This document shows positions 35,293 to 45,653 of a DNA stretch of 64,000 nucleotides, in pieces. Where the stretch lies: the NCBI GenBank assembly GCA_014871385.1, contig CM026428.1:6737471-6801470 (forward strand). The letters run 5' to 3'. How positions within the stretch are numbered: the first letter of the stretch is position 1; the number at the start of each line of letters is the position of its first letter. Both the position numbers and the translations under genes were made by a program. Origin of the DNA: Ceratodon purpureus (lineage: Eukaryota > Streptophyta > Bryopsida > Pseudoditrichales > Ditrichaceae). The notes beneath the pieces are model-generated. The model was not told the DNA's origin. It searched no databases and saw nothing but the letters and a program-made list of their open reading frames with translations.

Positions 35293-35943
35293 TGTTAGCT
35301 GGGGTCAGACATGGAGATACTGGGCGGGGAAGAGCAGGGTTGTAAGGGAGGTCTTATGGTAGCCACGGTCTTAGGTCACGGGGTCATGGTCACCGGAGGG
35401 CAGCTGTCCCATGGGTGGGACTCGGACCGTTACTGAATAGTAAGTAGTCAGGGAGCACGACAATGTCAGTCTACTAGTCTACTGTTCCGTGGATGAATCC
35501 GTGTCCAAGGAACTCGTGGGAACCGAGGGAGATGGTGAGGCTGTGTGGGAGAGTAACGATTCACTTCATGCAAGCAGATAAGAGGAAACGGGAGGGAAGG
35601 TGTAGCTTTAGGGTTGCAGCAATAACAGATACAGAAACAGATTGTAAGGCAAGCAAGAAGTAAGCTGAAAGGAGGCTGTGCATTACCAAGGGAGTGCGAG
35701 AGTGTTTACACAGTATCAACAGTGAAAGAAGAGCAAAGTACCCTGACTGTCTAGGTTGCGAGACGACTTCAACTACAAAATATCAAGAAGTGTAAGCCCT
35801 GGCCCTAGCTACCCTGTTTATACTTGTGGTCTCTTCCTTCTTTCCTGGTCTAACTGCTACTTTCCTAGCGGTAACTGTGACTGTTCTAGTAGTTCGGTGC
35901 CGCTCGTTGTTCCCTTGATTGCCGTGGATGTTGCCTGGTAACA
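35293..35943 (-). repeat. LTR (3' LTR of the element)
   Basis: 651 bases, the left copy. The last ~58 bases also encode the C-terminus of the accessory reading frame, which ends with a stop at 35886. Confidence 0.95.
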
Positions 35944-36794
35944 TTTAGCCTTCCTTCAAAGCTTGCAATCCGTCCCGGATTGTAGGTCAGCCACGCGAGC
36001 GTCGGTGAGCGGGTCTTCTGTCCGGCCTTGTTTCTTCCAAGTTCCCTGGGTACCTGGGCGCGGCGTCGTGGAGGTGCCTGATGTCCATAGATGGCAGCTA
36101 TGGCTGCACCAACACCTCGATGAATTAGGTTATGGTTGGTCTTGGAGGTCATCGCATGTTTATAGACATCATAAACTGTTTTCCCTAAAATTTTATTGCA
36201 TGCTGGGCATTGCACCTGACTAGCCTCGGGATTACTATAGAGTGAGACAAGATCAGGGTTAGCAGCAAAGTATTGCGTGACTTCCTGAATGGCAGTTGCT
36301 AGCTCCTCCTCAGCCTCTTCCTCATCACTGTTTTGTTCCTCCAATTCAAATTCCTCTTCTATTTTTCTTAATGCATCTTTGTGAGTTCTAAAAGACTTGG
36401 GTCTCGAGGGTACCGTGGGACTAACTTGGCTTGGTGCAGCTTGTGGCGGAGCTTGCAGACGTGGTGACGGTTGTGGAGTATCCTCCGGATCGGTGAAGTT
36501 TTCTGGGATATCCACACGTTCTGCTTGATCACCAAGGTTGACAAGGGGCAGACTGGATGACTGTGGATCCTCCCGCTGGGCACGCTCCGGGCTAGATGGT
36601 GCTGGTTCCAATGGCGGCTGTGGAAGCAGGGACAGGGCCTCTATGTCCTCGTTATCTAGGTCCATGCTTTCTAAATCCATGTTTTCCCAAGCGTTCTCTG
36701 ACTGCTCCAACTCCAGAGTTGCTAATGCATTGTCAATGCAGTGATCAAGGAAATCCTTGGGCGGGTCCGTCGATGTGGAAGGATGCTCCAGCAG
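35886..36794 (-). CDS. retroelement accessory region, second part (zinc-finger-like)
   Basis: This is the same frame as the region upstream of the TAG at 36797-36795, open for 302 codons. There is no ATG near the beginning, so it is either reached by readthrough or is the tail of a frame broken in this copy. The first half is acidic and proline-rich (NMDLESMDLDNEDIEAL). An acidic run (SDEEEAEEELA) precedes a finger-like motif at about 36209-36084: CPACNKILGKTVYDVYKHA, then TNH. Its form, CPxC, a YDVYKHA helix and later histidines, recalls the XS zinc finger of plant RNA-silencing proteins; this is a resemblance only. The C-terminus is basic and ends inside the LTR. Confidence 0.55.
   Translation of the reverse strand: MLEHPSTSTDPPKDFLDHCIDNALATLELEQSENAWENMDLESMDLDNEDIEALSLLPQPPLEPAPSSPERAQREDPQSSSLPLVNLGDQAERVDIPENFTDPEDTPQPSPRLQAPPQAAPSQVSPTVPSRPKSFRTHKDALRKIEEEFELEEQNSDEEEAEEELATAIQEVTQYFAANPDLVSLYSNPEASQVQCPACNKILGKTVYDVYKHAMTSKTNHNLIHRGVGAAIAAIYGHQAPPRRRAQVPRELGRNKAGQKTRSPTLAWLTYNPGRIASFEGRLNVTRQHPRQSREQRAAPNY
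35944..35962 (-). other. polypurine tract next to the 3' LTR
   Basis: On the element's strand the bases just before the 3' LTR read GAAGGAAGGCTAAA, a purine-rich run in the expected place for plus-strand priming. It also lies within the accessory reading frame. Confidence 0.6.
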
Positions 36795-39003
36795 CTATTT
36801 ATATGCGTTGGTTGCAATTAAGTTGGCAGCGTTATGAACCCAGCCCACCTTGTTGGCCTCAAAATCCTGCATGGATTGTTCGATATCGATCCGCTCCTCC
36901 TGAAGGTGCGTGTTATCCTCGGCCTCCTGTGAATGCTGTCCCTGTTTTAGCGTGTCGTTGTGTGCTGTTAGGGCTTTGCATCTGGCGAGATACTCTTGGC
37001 TTTGCTGGTCCAATCTCTGGGCACGTTCCACGGCGTTTGTTTTCTCCTTGGTCAAGACGTTGACATGATCTTGTGTGGCGCGGAGTTCCATTTCGAGGTT
37101 TGCCACCTGATGTCGTAGGTTTGTTAGTGTCTGTTCCTTCTCCTCCAGCTGCTGACGATACTCCGTATTGTTGTGTGACAAGGTGCGCTGTGCCTGCTCC
37201 CGGACTCCTTGGATAGCTGTGGCGAGCTTTCGCTTGTACCTGTCCTCGATATCCTTGTGTTCCTGCAAGAGAGCCCCCTGCTCATGCTCGGTGGTAGTAA
37301 TCCATTGGAGCATCTCCCCCACGCAGTTGGCTAAAGCAGCACTCTGAGCTGCAAATTTCGTGGCACATGGTCCCATGGCGGATGACGTCCCTGCTGCTTG
37401 GATTGGTCCTTCGCTCCGTGGGCGTTTGCTTGGGCCCGGGAGTGCTGGGTCCCGTGCTACAGCTGCTGCGAGGTCACGTTGGACATCCAGAAAAGTTCCC
37501 ATGAGCGGGCCCCGGTTATGACGTCGATAGAATGTCAAGTAGTTGGCGATGTAGGAGGTGAGGAAGGGGCCGATGGGGCTGCTATAATCCACGCGCTGCC
37601 GATGTCCTCGTAGCTGGATGCGGAAGTTTTCTTCAACCAGCAAGCCCCAGTTGACCTTGGCGCCTTGGTCGGCCAGGAGTAGTAAGCCCAATTGCTCTGG
37701 CAGGATGCCGTTGCAATTGTTTTGGAAGTAAACCTGACTCAGTTCCCCACGCATACGAGAAAACCAAGGGTCCTTCATGTGATTTCCCAATGCAAAAACG
37801 TCATACCTGCCATCATCCTTGAGCTGGAGCGTACCTACGCGAGCTGCGATGTCCGGCCTTGGATGTCCACACTCCTCGCTCCAAGCTGTGATCCCCGTGC
37901 CATCCCAGCCAAAGAATTTATGCAGATATCGACTGGAGAATTGTACCTCGATGCCTTCGACCACGCCTGTAGGGAACTGCTCGGTCTCGCTCCGGGTCCG
38001 CAGTGAGGTAACAAACTCCATGCAATGCTTGGTGTTAACCTTGGGCTCGCACAGTGTGCAGTAGCGTGCTAGTCCTACCCCGGTTGCCCAGATCAAATCC
38101 GGCTGGCGTTTCCATTCCGAGATCATTCTCGGTACATGGAATGGAGGGGTGATCTTCTTCTTGCGCTCCATGGGTACTAACTGGGGAATGAGAGGGGCGG
38201 GGTGCAGGGAAAGAAGAGGAAGAAGGAGAGGCGCGCTGGAAGACTGGTTGCAAGGGGGGGGGGTATGTGGCCCAGCAGAGGTGGTGACGGACTGTATGAG
38301 CGTGGAGATGAAGGAAGCCCACTGTGCCAGGGGAATGTGAGGGGGGATTTGCCTTGGCGGCCAGGATGGGACAAGGAGCGATTTCCATGGACAGTTGAAG
38401 CTGATAGCTGGGTATCCTTGGCGATGATTAGCAGCTAGCGTAGTTTGTGGCGGCTGAGGCCTTATGATGCGGGGGCTAGGGGGTGTTGGGGCTGTCCCGT
38501 CGATGGGATGTTCCATGGAGTCCTGGGTGTCCAAGAAACTGATCTGGACCAGGCTGACATGGACTGCCAGGGTGTCCATGGGTTCCTTGGGGTCTTGTTC
38601 AGGTTGATCTTCTGAATCTGCCAAATTTTGCGCCTCGGTTGCCAAGGTTTTGTAAATGTCTCCTAAGCTGAGTTGAGGTGTGTTTGTAGGATTGTTAGCA
38701 TGATAATGTTTTAATTTTGTGGAGTTAACAATGGTTGCATGGCTGTCAAAGTTTTCCTGATTTACCAAGAGAACAGTATTATTAGGTAATACTAATTGAA
38801 CCCTATACGGCCCGTACCATATAGATTCGAATTTAGTCTTGCGGATCTTGGGGTCTCTAGGGCACCATAATACCTGGTCACCTTTCTGAAATATGCGTGG
38901 GGGCTGAGAAGCTTGAAAATACCGTGCACTTCTTTCTTGTTTGTGAACTATATTTTTGATGGCGGATGCCCGGACTTCTTCCAGGGCATGAATATCTTGG
39001 ATC
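36795..39003 (-). CDS. integrase C-terminus plus long accessory region of the retroelement
   Basis: The frame is open from about 39003 to the TAG at 36797-36795 (about 735 codons). It begins with the missing integrase tail: [20 protein letters not shown], then [20 protein letters not shown] and [11 protein letters not shown], the GPY/F-type module. After LKHYH the text becomes proline-rich. A globular part follows (about 38160-37480: KYLHKF-like [47 protein letters not shown]), and finally a long coiled coil (about 37340-36860). No transmembrane helix typical of an envelope protein was seen. The globular part may be related to plant-transposon helical domains (low certainty). Upstream integrase is in another frame, so a one-base indel lies near 39000-39010. 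Confidence 0.65.
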
Positions 39004-42000
39004 CGGCAGCAAGGACTCGATGAGGGCTGTAATCCTTGGGCTGCAGAGTTTGAAAAGTGGGTGCGATATATTCCGTGGGCAAAAGAGGCTGAGTGCCATA
39101 CACCATTTCAAAGGGGCTGACCTGAGTGGCAGTTTTTATTGCTACCCTATATGCCCACAAGGCTGCTGGGAGATAGTCCCCCCAATCGGATTGATTTGCC
39201 TGGATGAACCTGCGTAACATGTTGATCAAGGTTTTATTAGTAGACTCTGCTTGGCCATTTCCTTGGGGATAATATACTGTACTCGTTCTATGTTTTATGA
39301 CATGATTTTCCATTAAGTCATCTATGACTGCATTAACAAAATGGGAGCCTTGGTCTGATATGATTTCCAAGGGACAACCAAATCGAGTGATAATGTTTTC
39401 ATAGATAAAGGTTGCGGTTACCATGGCAGTGTTAGTACGTAATGGTTTGGCTTCAGCCCATTTGGTGGTATAATCCGTGGCAACGAGAATATACTTGTAA
39501 CCCTGTCTTGTAGCTGGTTTAATTGGACCAACAAAGTCTAGGCCCCATCGTTGAAAAGGACCAAGGGGTGGGATGGATTTCAGGGGTACTCGGCCTTGGT
39601 ATTGGAAATTGGTTGTGGAAACCTGGCAAGCATGGCAGTTTTTAACATACTCATGGACGTCCTTGTGCAGTGTGGGCCACCAATAACGGGCAGCCAAGAT
39701 TTTTTTAATCGTTGTCTCGGGTCCTTGGTGGCCACCCGCTGGGCCGTCATGGAGAATGGCCATGAGAGTTTGTTCTTGCCCTGTGGGCACGCACAGCCTG
39801 GTTTCTTGATCAATGCCTCGGCGGTACAATTGTCCCTGGACCAAGGTGTAAGGTAATGTATTTCTAACGAAACTAACTCGTCGTGTTCCTGATAAATTGA
39901 TGGGGGTTGCTCCTGTGGTCAAGTATCGGATAATGTCACCTCGCCAGTCTGTGGGAATTTCCACGTCCAGACTGGCAGCTTGAAGGTATGGCTCGTTAAA
40001 GGAGTCGTCAATGCCTTCTTCGGTAGCCTTGGAATCCCTGGATAAATAGTCTGCAACTATGTGTCTCTTTCCTGGCACATATACTACTTCAAAATCGTAT
40101 TCTAGGAGTATCATGATCCACCTTGCTACCCGGCCAGTGACCAAAGGCTGATTTACCAGGTACGATAAGCTGTGATGATCTACCATGAAACGGAACTTGT
40201 TGCCCAACAAGTAGTGCCGGAACTTCTTAACAGCGTAGATCATAGCTAAAGCTTCTCTTTCCGTTGTGGAATAATTCCTTTCTGCTTGATTTAACAGCCG
40301 ACTAGCATAGGCAACGGGCTGATCATATTTGCCGTTCAGATTCTGGGCTAGCATGACGCCTACGGCAATATTAGATGCATCCGTGTGCACATGGAAAGGC
40401 TTGGTCCAGTCAGGGGCGATCAAAATTGGCGCATTAGAATACGCAATTTTAATTTTTTCCAAGGCGGCCTGGGCCGCAGGGGTCCAGTCTTGGGGGTACT
40501 TGTACTTGGTATGATTAAGTGCGGTTATGGGGGCAGTGATATGGGCCAGTTTCTCAATATATATCCTATTGAACTGTGACAGCCCTAAAAGCCTCTGGAC
40601 GCCTTTCTGATCCGTGGGTGGCGTGATTTCCATGATGTCCTTGATCTTCTCAGGGTCAAGGAGTTTTCTATACTTGCAGACTATGTAACCCAAGATTATC
40701 CCTGCGAAAAATAAAAACATGCACTTCTCGGCATTTAAACTTACCCCATTAGTTCTGCAAGCCTGGAAAATTTGTCGAAGGTGAGTAATATGGTCCTTCA
40801 TTTGTCCATACACGGTACCATCATCTAAATCGATTCTGAAGAATCTTTTTAAGTAGGGTCTAAAGATTAACTCCATGACTCGTTGAAAAGTCATAGGAGC
40901 ATTTTTGGCCCCAAATGGCATTCTTTCAAACTGATAAGGCCCCCATTCAGTTGAGAAAGCTGTTTTACTTTTGTCTTGTTCTGCCATGGCTACTTGGTAA
41001 TATCCGGAAAAACAATCCAAAAAAGAATACATTTCATGGCCGGCTACTTCATCAATGATTTCTTCCATGTAAGGCAAGGGGTAATGATCTTTCTTGGTGG
41101 CCGCGTTTAACTTTCGGAAATCAACACAGATTCGAAGTGTGCCGTTTTTCTTAGGGATGATAACCATGGGAGATAACCAGGGAGCAGCATCTACAGGTGA
41201 GATAAATTTGGCTTGGAGTAATTTATCAAGTTCCGCCTTGACCCTTACTGCGTAATTTGGATTCATGCGATATCTACGTTGTTGTACAGGGGTGGCGTTA
41301 GGTACAAGGTCGATAGTGTGTTCTGCTAGTGTGCTTGGGATTCCTTTCAGATCCTCATGTCCCCATGCAAAAATGTCCTGGTATTCATGAAATAGTTCGA
41401 TTGCTGCTTTTTTCATATGATTTGGTGCATCCGCGTTGATCTTGATGAACTTAGGCTTTTCTGAAGTGCCGAGATTTACTAGTTCTATTCTATCCTTGGC
41501 TCCATGGGTCCACCCTGTGATGACCTCTTGCTGCAAGGCTTGAGTAGCTGGCATAGCTTGTATGGTTACGGTTTCTTGGATTTCTTGGGAAAAATGCAAG
41601 GGTATGTCTAGTTTATCCTGGTCGGTTACCATGCTAGCTAGATGAATTTCTGCTAAGGGAATTAGATCTGGGTTGGCCTGAAATACCATGGCTTCCTGTT
41701 GCGGGGAGAGCCCTTGTACCCAATTGGTCCCAGCTTTATGGCGGATCTGGTTAGCCTTAGCTCTGGTTATACAGCTATCCACGGGAATGATAACTGTTTT
41801 TCCTTGACGCTGGATGCGGATCTGATTTCGTGACCAATCATGGATCGCATTCATGTCCCGTAACCAAGGTCGGCCAAGGATTACCGGGAAGTTACTACTA
41901 TCAGGCATATCAATAACCACAAATGTAGCTGGTGTGGAAATTCCATGGGTGGTAATAGCAACCGTGGAGAGTATTCCCAGGGGTGTAACCGGGGCATCAT

Positions 42001-43108
42001 TTGCCATCCTGAGTATAAACTTTGCGAGCTTGGGAGAAGGTAAGCCTAAATGTTTTCTAAGATGGTTGCTCATGACATTAACACCTGATCCTCCATCGAC
42101 TAAGACGTTAGTTAATTCATGGTTTCCAAGTTGTAAGTGAATGACCGCGGCATCAGGGTCTAATGTTGTGGCGTTGACTTCAATGACTTCAGGATCTTCT
42201 GTTCCCGTAGGTAGCGAGGCTTGTTGTAAGTATTTTTGAAGTTCTGGACTCAACTGTAATAATTTCGAAAGGGTGATGGTTACGTTAGTATCTTCTAAAA
42301 TTTGTTTGATAGGAGTATCCTGGCTGGTGCTTTCCAATCCTGCTTGTAAGTCTTGACGGATTCTATGGAGGCGATCCCAGTGATTTTCTGGGAATGGTTT
42401 CCTTGGTTCTACCACATGGTCATCCGGTGTTCCCTTAGATCGCGTGGTTACTACTGCAGTGCTTATGGTAGACACAGAGGTTTCCGTTCCATGTACTTCT
42501 GTCAGTGTGACACCTCCTCGCCTGGGATTCCCTGGAGTTTTGGAGTTATCTTGGTTACCTTGGTTCCCGGAACGATACTGTGCCGATCTCTGATGCAGTT
42601 GAGGGCAGTCCCTGCGTCTGTGGGTTGTGGATCCACACTCCCAGCAGGCATCGTTCCTGCCCGGTTGAAAAGCGTCGACGTTAACTTCCTCGGGATACAC
42701 GGCTGCCGTGGTAGGACGAGAGCGCCGATTATCCTCAGTACGAATTGGATTGTTGGCATACCAGCATCGGCCACCATGAATTTTCCCACAATTAGTGCAT
42801 GGTACCAAGGCGGGTCTGATCTCTGGGCAAACATTGGGTAAGGGCAGCAAAGGAGCTTGGATTTTGTTTAAGGCCCCTAGTTCCCTACTAATGTCATTAG
42901 CAGCAGTAACGATATCCTGCAAGGTCTTGACTCCACGAATTACTATTCCTTGTTGTATCCAGGGTAATAATCCTTTTTTGAACCACTCACACAGATAATC
43001 CTCCTCGGGGCGTTGGTTTAATTTGTCTGCCAATTGTTTGAATCTGTCATAAAATTTGTCCACTGGTTTGCTTTTCTCTTGTGCAATACTTCCCAGGGCT
43101 CTCAATAC
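38948..43108 (-). CDS. gypsy gag (C-terminal part)-protease-RT-RNase H-integrase
   Basis: The frame follows the gag TAA directly and is open for 1386 codons; numbering here starts at 43105. Residues 1-100 continue gag (capsid). A CCHC knuckle lies at C154-C167 ([14 protein letters not shown]), with an atypical [12 protein letters not shown] before it. The protease has [10 protein letters not shown] (D337). Reverse transcriptase has [10 protein letters not shown] (D697) and [10 protein letters not shown] (D761, D762). RNase H has HTDAS (D909), TEREAL, VDHHSL and ADYLSR. Integrase has the HHCC site (H1119, H1126, C1157, C1160) and D1190, D1251, E1287. The frame then slips and ends shortly after. 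The residue two before the catalytic DD is aspartate where tyrosine or phenylalanine is usual. Confidence 0.9.
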   Translation of the reverse strand, partial: VLRALGSIAQEKSKPVDKFYDRFKQLADKLNQRPEEDYLCEWFKKGLLPWIQQGIVIRGVKTLQDIVTAANDISRELGALNKIQAPLLPLPNVCPEIRPALVPCTNCGKIHGGRCWYANNPIRTEDNRRSRPTTAAVYPEEVNVDAFQPGRNDACWECGSTTHRRRDCPQLHQRSAQYRSGNQGNQDNSKTPGNPRRGGVTLTEVHGTETSVSTISTAVVTTRSKGTPDDHVVEPRKPFPENHWDRLHRIRQDLQAGLESTSQDTPIKQILEDTNVTITLSKLLQLSPELQKYLQQASLPTGTEDPEVIEVNATTLDPDAAVIHLQLGNHELTNVLVDGGSGVNVMSNHLRKHLGLPSPKLAKFILRMANDAPVTPLGILSTVAITTHGISTPATFVVIDMPDSSNFPVILGRPWLRDMNAIHDWSRNQIRIQRQGKTVIIPVDSCITRAKANQIRHKAGTNWVQGLSPQQEAMVFQANPDLIPLAEIHLASMVTDQDKLDIPLHFSQEIQETVTIQAMPATQALQQEVITGWTHGAKDRIELVNLGTSEKPKFIKINADAPNHMKKAAIELFHEYQDIFAWGHEDLKGIPSTLAEHTIDLVPNATPVQQRRYRMNPNYAVRVKAELDKLLQAKFISPVDAAPWLSPMVIIPKKNGTLRICVDFRKLNAATKKDHYPLPYMEEIIDEVAGHEMYSFLDCFSGYYQVAMAEQDKSKTAFSTEWGPYQFERMPFGAKNAPMTFQRVMELIFRPYLKRFFRIDLDDGTVYGQMKDHITHLRQIFQACRTNGVSLNAEKCMFLFFAGIILGYIVCKYRKLLDPEKIKDIMEITPPTDQKGVQRLLGLSQFNRIYIEKLAHITAPITALNHTKYKYPQDWTPAAQAALEKIKIAYSNAPILIAPDWTKPFHVHTDASNIAVGVMLAQNLNGKYDQPVAYASRLLNQAERNYSTTEREALAMIYAVKKFRHYLLGNKFRFMVDHHSLSYLVNQPLVTGRVARWIMILLEYDFEVVYVPGKRHIVADYLSRDSKATEEGIDDSFNEPYLQAASLDVEIPTDWRGDIIRYLTTGATPINLSGTRRVSFVRNTLPYTLVQGQLYRRGIDQETRLCVPTGQEQTLMAILHDGPAGGHQGPETTIKKILAARYWWPTLHKDVHEYVKNCHACQVSTTNFQYQGRVPLKSIPPLGPFQRWGLDFVGPIKPATRQGYKYILVATDYTTKWAEAKPLRTNTAMVTATFIYENIITRFGCPLEIISDQGSHFVNAVIDDLMENHVIKHRTSTVYYPQGNGQAESTNKTLINMLRRFIQANQSDWGDYLPAALWAYRVAIKTATQVSPFEMVYGTQPLLPTEYIAPTFQTLQPKDYSPHRVLAAGSKIFMPWKKSGHPPSKI

Positions 43109-43690
43109 TTACGAGCTGGTCTTGAGTTTTCTGAATTTGTGTAGAAAACTTTGCTCCATTTCGTCCCAAGTGGCATTGGAATGTTCAGTCTCAAAGTCAA
43201 TATACCAATTGATGTGGTTGCCTTGGAGAGTTGTACCAAAGATATTTTGTAAATCGGCAGTATTGGTGACGCCATTTGTGCGAGCGATAACCTTGAATCT
43301 TCTGACATGCCAATCTGGATCGCCAGATTCATCAAACACTGGGTAGGATATCTTGGGGAGCTTGGAATGTTTGTGTGTATCATTCTGACTAGGTGGCGTG
43401 GCAACAGTGTGATTTTCCTGAGGGATAGTAGCTGATCTGAGTGCCTCAGGGAGAGCTTGGGAAGCTTGTGGTGTGGTGTTGATAGTCTCCTGGTTTCTGT
43501 TTTCTTGTAGAGTTTGATACTGGGCACAGAGCGTTTCCAGTCTCGCATTAGTAGCCTCATTCTTGGCCACTAGGTCGGTCATTTGCTGTCTCATCCATAC
43601 CAAAAATTCCTTGGTGGTTTCCTGGTCATCTGGGTTGGCAGCTTCCTTTGCTTCATTTGCCACTACCAAGGGGAGTTTTCGTGGAGGCAT
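43109..43690 (-). CDS. gypsy gag, N-terminal part, ended by in-frame TAA
   Basis: 193 residues from the ATG at 43690. A charged helical N-terminus (ETTKEFLVWMRQQMTDLVAK) leads to the capsid part with KLPKISYPVFDESGDPDWHV and NHINWYIDFETEHSNATWDE, typical of plant gypsy gag. It stops with TAA at 43111-43109 after FRKLKTSS. The next codon starts [20 protein letters not shown] in the same frame, which is the normal continuation of the capsid domain. The stop therefore cuts gag in the middle and not at a gag-pol border. It could be a nonsense mutation of this copy or a readthrough site. Confidence 0.85.
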   Translation of the reverse strand: MPPRKLPLVVANEAKEAANPDDQETTKEFLVWMRQQMTDLVAKNEATNARLETLCAQYQTLQENRNQETINTTPQASQALPEALRSATIPQENHTVATPPSQNDTHKHSKLPKISYPVFDESGDPDWHVRRFKVIARTNGVTNTADLQNIFGTTLQGNHINWYIDFETEHSNATWDEMEQSFLHKFRKLKTSS

Positions 43691-43729
43691 GGTATTAGTT
43701 TAGGGGTTTCAGGGCACCTCAATATTCCA

Positions 43730-43747
43730 TCCCCAGCATGGTCGCCA
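43730..43747 (-). other. candidate primer binding site
   Basis: Three bases after the 5' LTR the element's strand reads TGGCGACCATGCTGGGGA. The leading TGG pairs with a tRNA 3' CCA end. The tRNA could not be assigned; it resembles, but does not equal, the Asp-type site used by some plant gypsy elements. Confidence 0.55.
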
Positions 43748-43750
43748 AAA

Positions 43751-44401
43751 TGTTAGCTGGGGTCAGACATGGAGATACTGGGCGGGGAAGAGCAGGGTTG
43801 TAAGGGAGGTCTTATGGTAGCCACGGTCTTAGGTCACGGGGTCATGGTCACCGGAGGGCAGCTGTCCCATGGGTGGGACTCGGACCGTTACTGAATAGTA
43901 AGTAGTCAGGGAGCACGACAATGTCAGTCTACTAGTCTACTGTTCCGTGGATGAATCCGTGTCCAAGGAACTCGTGGGAACCGAGGGAGATGGTGAGGCT
44001 GTGTGGGAGAGTAACGATTCACTTCATGCAAGCAGATAAGAGGAAACGGGAGGGAAGGTGTAGCTTTAGGGTTGCAGCAATAACAGATACAGAAACAGAT
44101 TGTAAGGCAAGCAAGAAGTAAGCTGAAAGGAGGCTGTGCATTACCAAGGGAGTGCGAGAGTGTTTACACAGTATCAACAGTGAAAGAAGAGCAAAGTACC
44201 CTGACTGTCTAGGTTGCGAGACGACTTCAACTACAAAATATCAAGAAGTGTAAGCCCTGGCCCTAGCTACCCTGTTTATACTTGTGGTCTCTTCCTTCTT
44301 TCCTGGTCTAACTGCTACTTTCCTAGCGGTAACTGTGACTGTTCTAGTAGTTCGGTGCCGCTCCTTGTTCCCTTGATTGCCGTGGATGTTGCCTGGTAAC
44401 A
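43751..44401 (-). repeat. LTR (5' LTR of the element)
   Basis: 651 bases, the right copy, which carries the promoter because coding runs leftward. The sequence matches the left LTR apart from one base in the last 40. Confidence 0.95.
44274..44280 (-). promoter_or_regulatory. candidate TATA box in the 5' LTR
   Basis: The minus strand reads AGTATAAACAGGG here, about 120 bases into the 5' LTR. This is a plausible core promoter for the element; the start site is not known. Confidence 0.45.
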
Positions 44402-44406
44402 CCTAC
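44402..44406. repeat. target-site duplication, right copy
   Basis: CCTAC directly after the right LTR, identical to 35288-35292. Confidence 0.9.
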
Positions 44407-44536
44407 AGATGCTTCCTTCTGCTTAGATGGACAGGTTTTGAGCCTCGTACCTTAACAGCAACTTGGTTAATTGTTTCACATGTGTAAGCCCTTGTTGGGA
44501 TTCTCCCTTAACGTAGTTTAGCCTATTATGACGTGG

Positions 44537-44576
44537 AATTCCCCCACCAAAGAGAATCCTGCGGCGTGGGGGAATT
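44537..44576. repeat. 11-base inverted repeat
   Basis: AATTCCCCCAC and its exact complement are separated by 18 bases, giving a strong small hairpin in otherwise AT-rich DNA. Confidence 0.7.
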
Positions 44577-45553
44577 TGAGGAAGAGTCCAAGAAATTAAG
44601 TGCAAGGCACTAGGGTTCAAAGTCACATCTCCACAAGCCTATTGTAAACATCCATTGCGGGAGAATCCAAAAAGGGGTTTACACTTCAAAGAAAACAAAC
44701 GCAAAGGAATTACGGTGCAAGGAAAACCCTACTCGACCTCGGGCTCCCGCCCCTAGCCTCAGGGTTTTCTTATGCAAAATTCCGTCGGGTCAGGGCTCCT
44801 TGCTATCGTAAGTTACTTAGGCAGACAATAATTATTCACAAGTCTCCCTAAATTTTCTATAATTCTTGACTTTGTTTGCCCAAAATAAATAAATAATATT
44901 ATGGTGCTAGTAGTAGAATGTGATGGTTTTGAAGAATGTAAGTTAAAACAGCCCAACTTTGAGATATTATTTTTGAAATGCCCAACCACTTTTTACACTT
45001 TAATTAATTATTAGGCAAAATAGTGCTTAAGTTGCTAGCAAGCTACAGTAGACGACTGATATACTCTAGAACCGTGCCTACAAACTGATAGATAAAAGAT
45101 TTTTATTAAACAAAGCTAGTAAGGTAAAGACACCTAAAACCGACCAGTTAAGAGATCTCCCACTGATATTGGAGGTGTATAAGTTGAGGGAGATTTTTAC
45201 TTGAAAGAGAAATAGGTTTAAGGAGGAATGCAACTTTAAATTTCATGTTTACATCAATATTTAATTTACTATGAATTTTTAAAGCCATTTTTTGTGTAAT
45301 ACATATAACCAATATGTAGGCTCACCTAAAATTGAGCACCATGACACCAAAACTTAATCACTCTACTACTACCAGAATATTTATATATGATTCATTTTCT
45401 ACCGATCATGCTTAATACTTTCTTCTAGATCTCCCAAGATCTTAAATCTGAAAACTTGTTGGAATTGGAGAAGTCTACTGATTGGTTATGGGGACGTGGT
45501 CGACTATGGGTGCCTCAACCTTACCTAGGGACCTTATCAATTGTTTGAAGGGA

Positions 45554-45653
45554 CTGCTTTCATTTTGGATGTGGGCTTATGTCTTTGTGATTGACATGAT
45601 GGTCTGCTTTCATTTTGGATGTGGGCTTATGTCTTTGTGATTGACATGATGGT
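45554..45653. repeat. 50-bp perfect tandem duplication
   Basis: The unit starts CTGCTTTCATTTTGGATGTG at 45554 and again at 45604. The copies look identical over their length, so the duplication is recent. Confidence 0.92.

Larger units (their letters stand above)
35293..44401 (-). mobile_element. Ty3/gypsy LTR retrotransposon, 9.1 kb, recent insertion
   Basis: Two 651-bp direct repeats (35293-35943 and 43751-44401) begin TGTTA and end TAACA. They differ at one position by my reading (CGCTCGTTG against CGCTCCTTG). CCTAC flanks both sides as a 5-bp target duplication. Coding lies on the minus strand, so the right LTR is the 5' LTR. The order gag, protease, reverse transcriptase, RNase H, integrase is that of the gypsy superfamily. 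A GPY/F-like integrase tail and a long accessory coding region follow and reach into the 3' LTR. No chromodomain was seen. The reading frame is interrupted by TAA in gag, a frameshift in integrase and TAG in the accessory region. Confidence 0.95.

Noticed and set aside
36596-38006. Plus-strand frames within the retroelement
   Set aside because: They are shadows of the minus-strand accessory frame, which has coherent domains.
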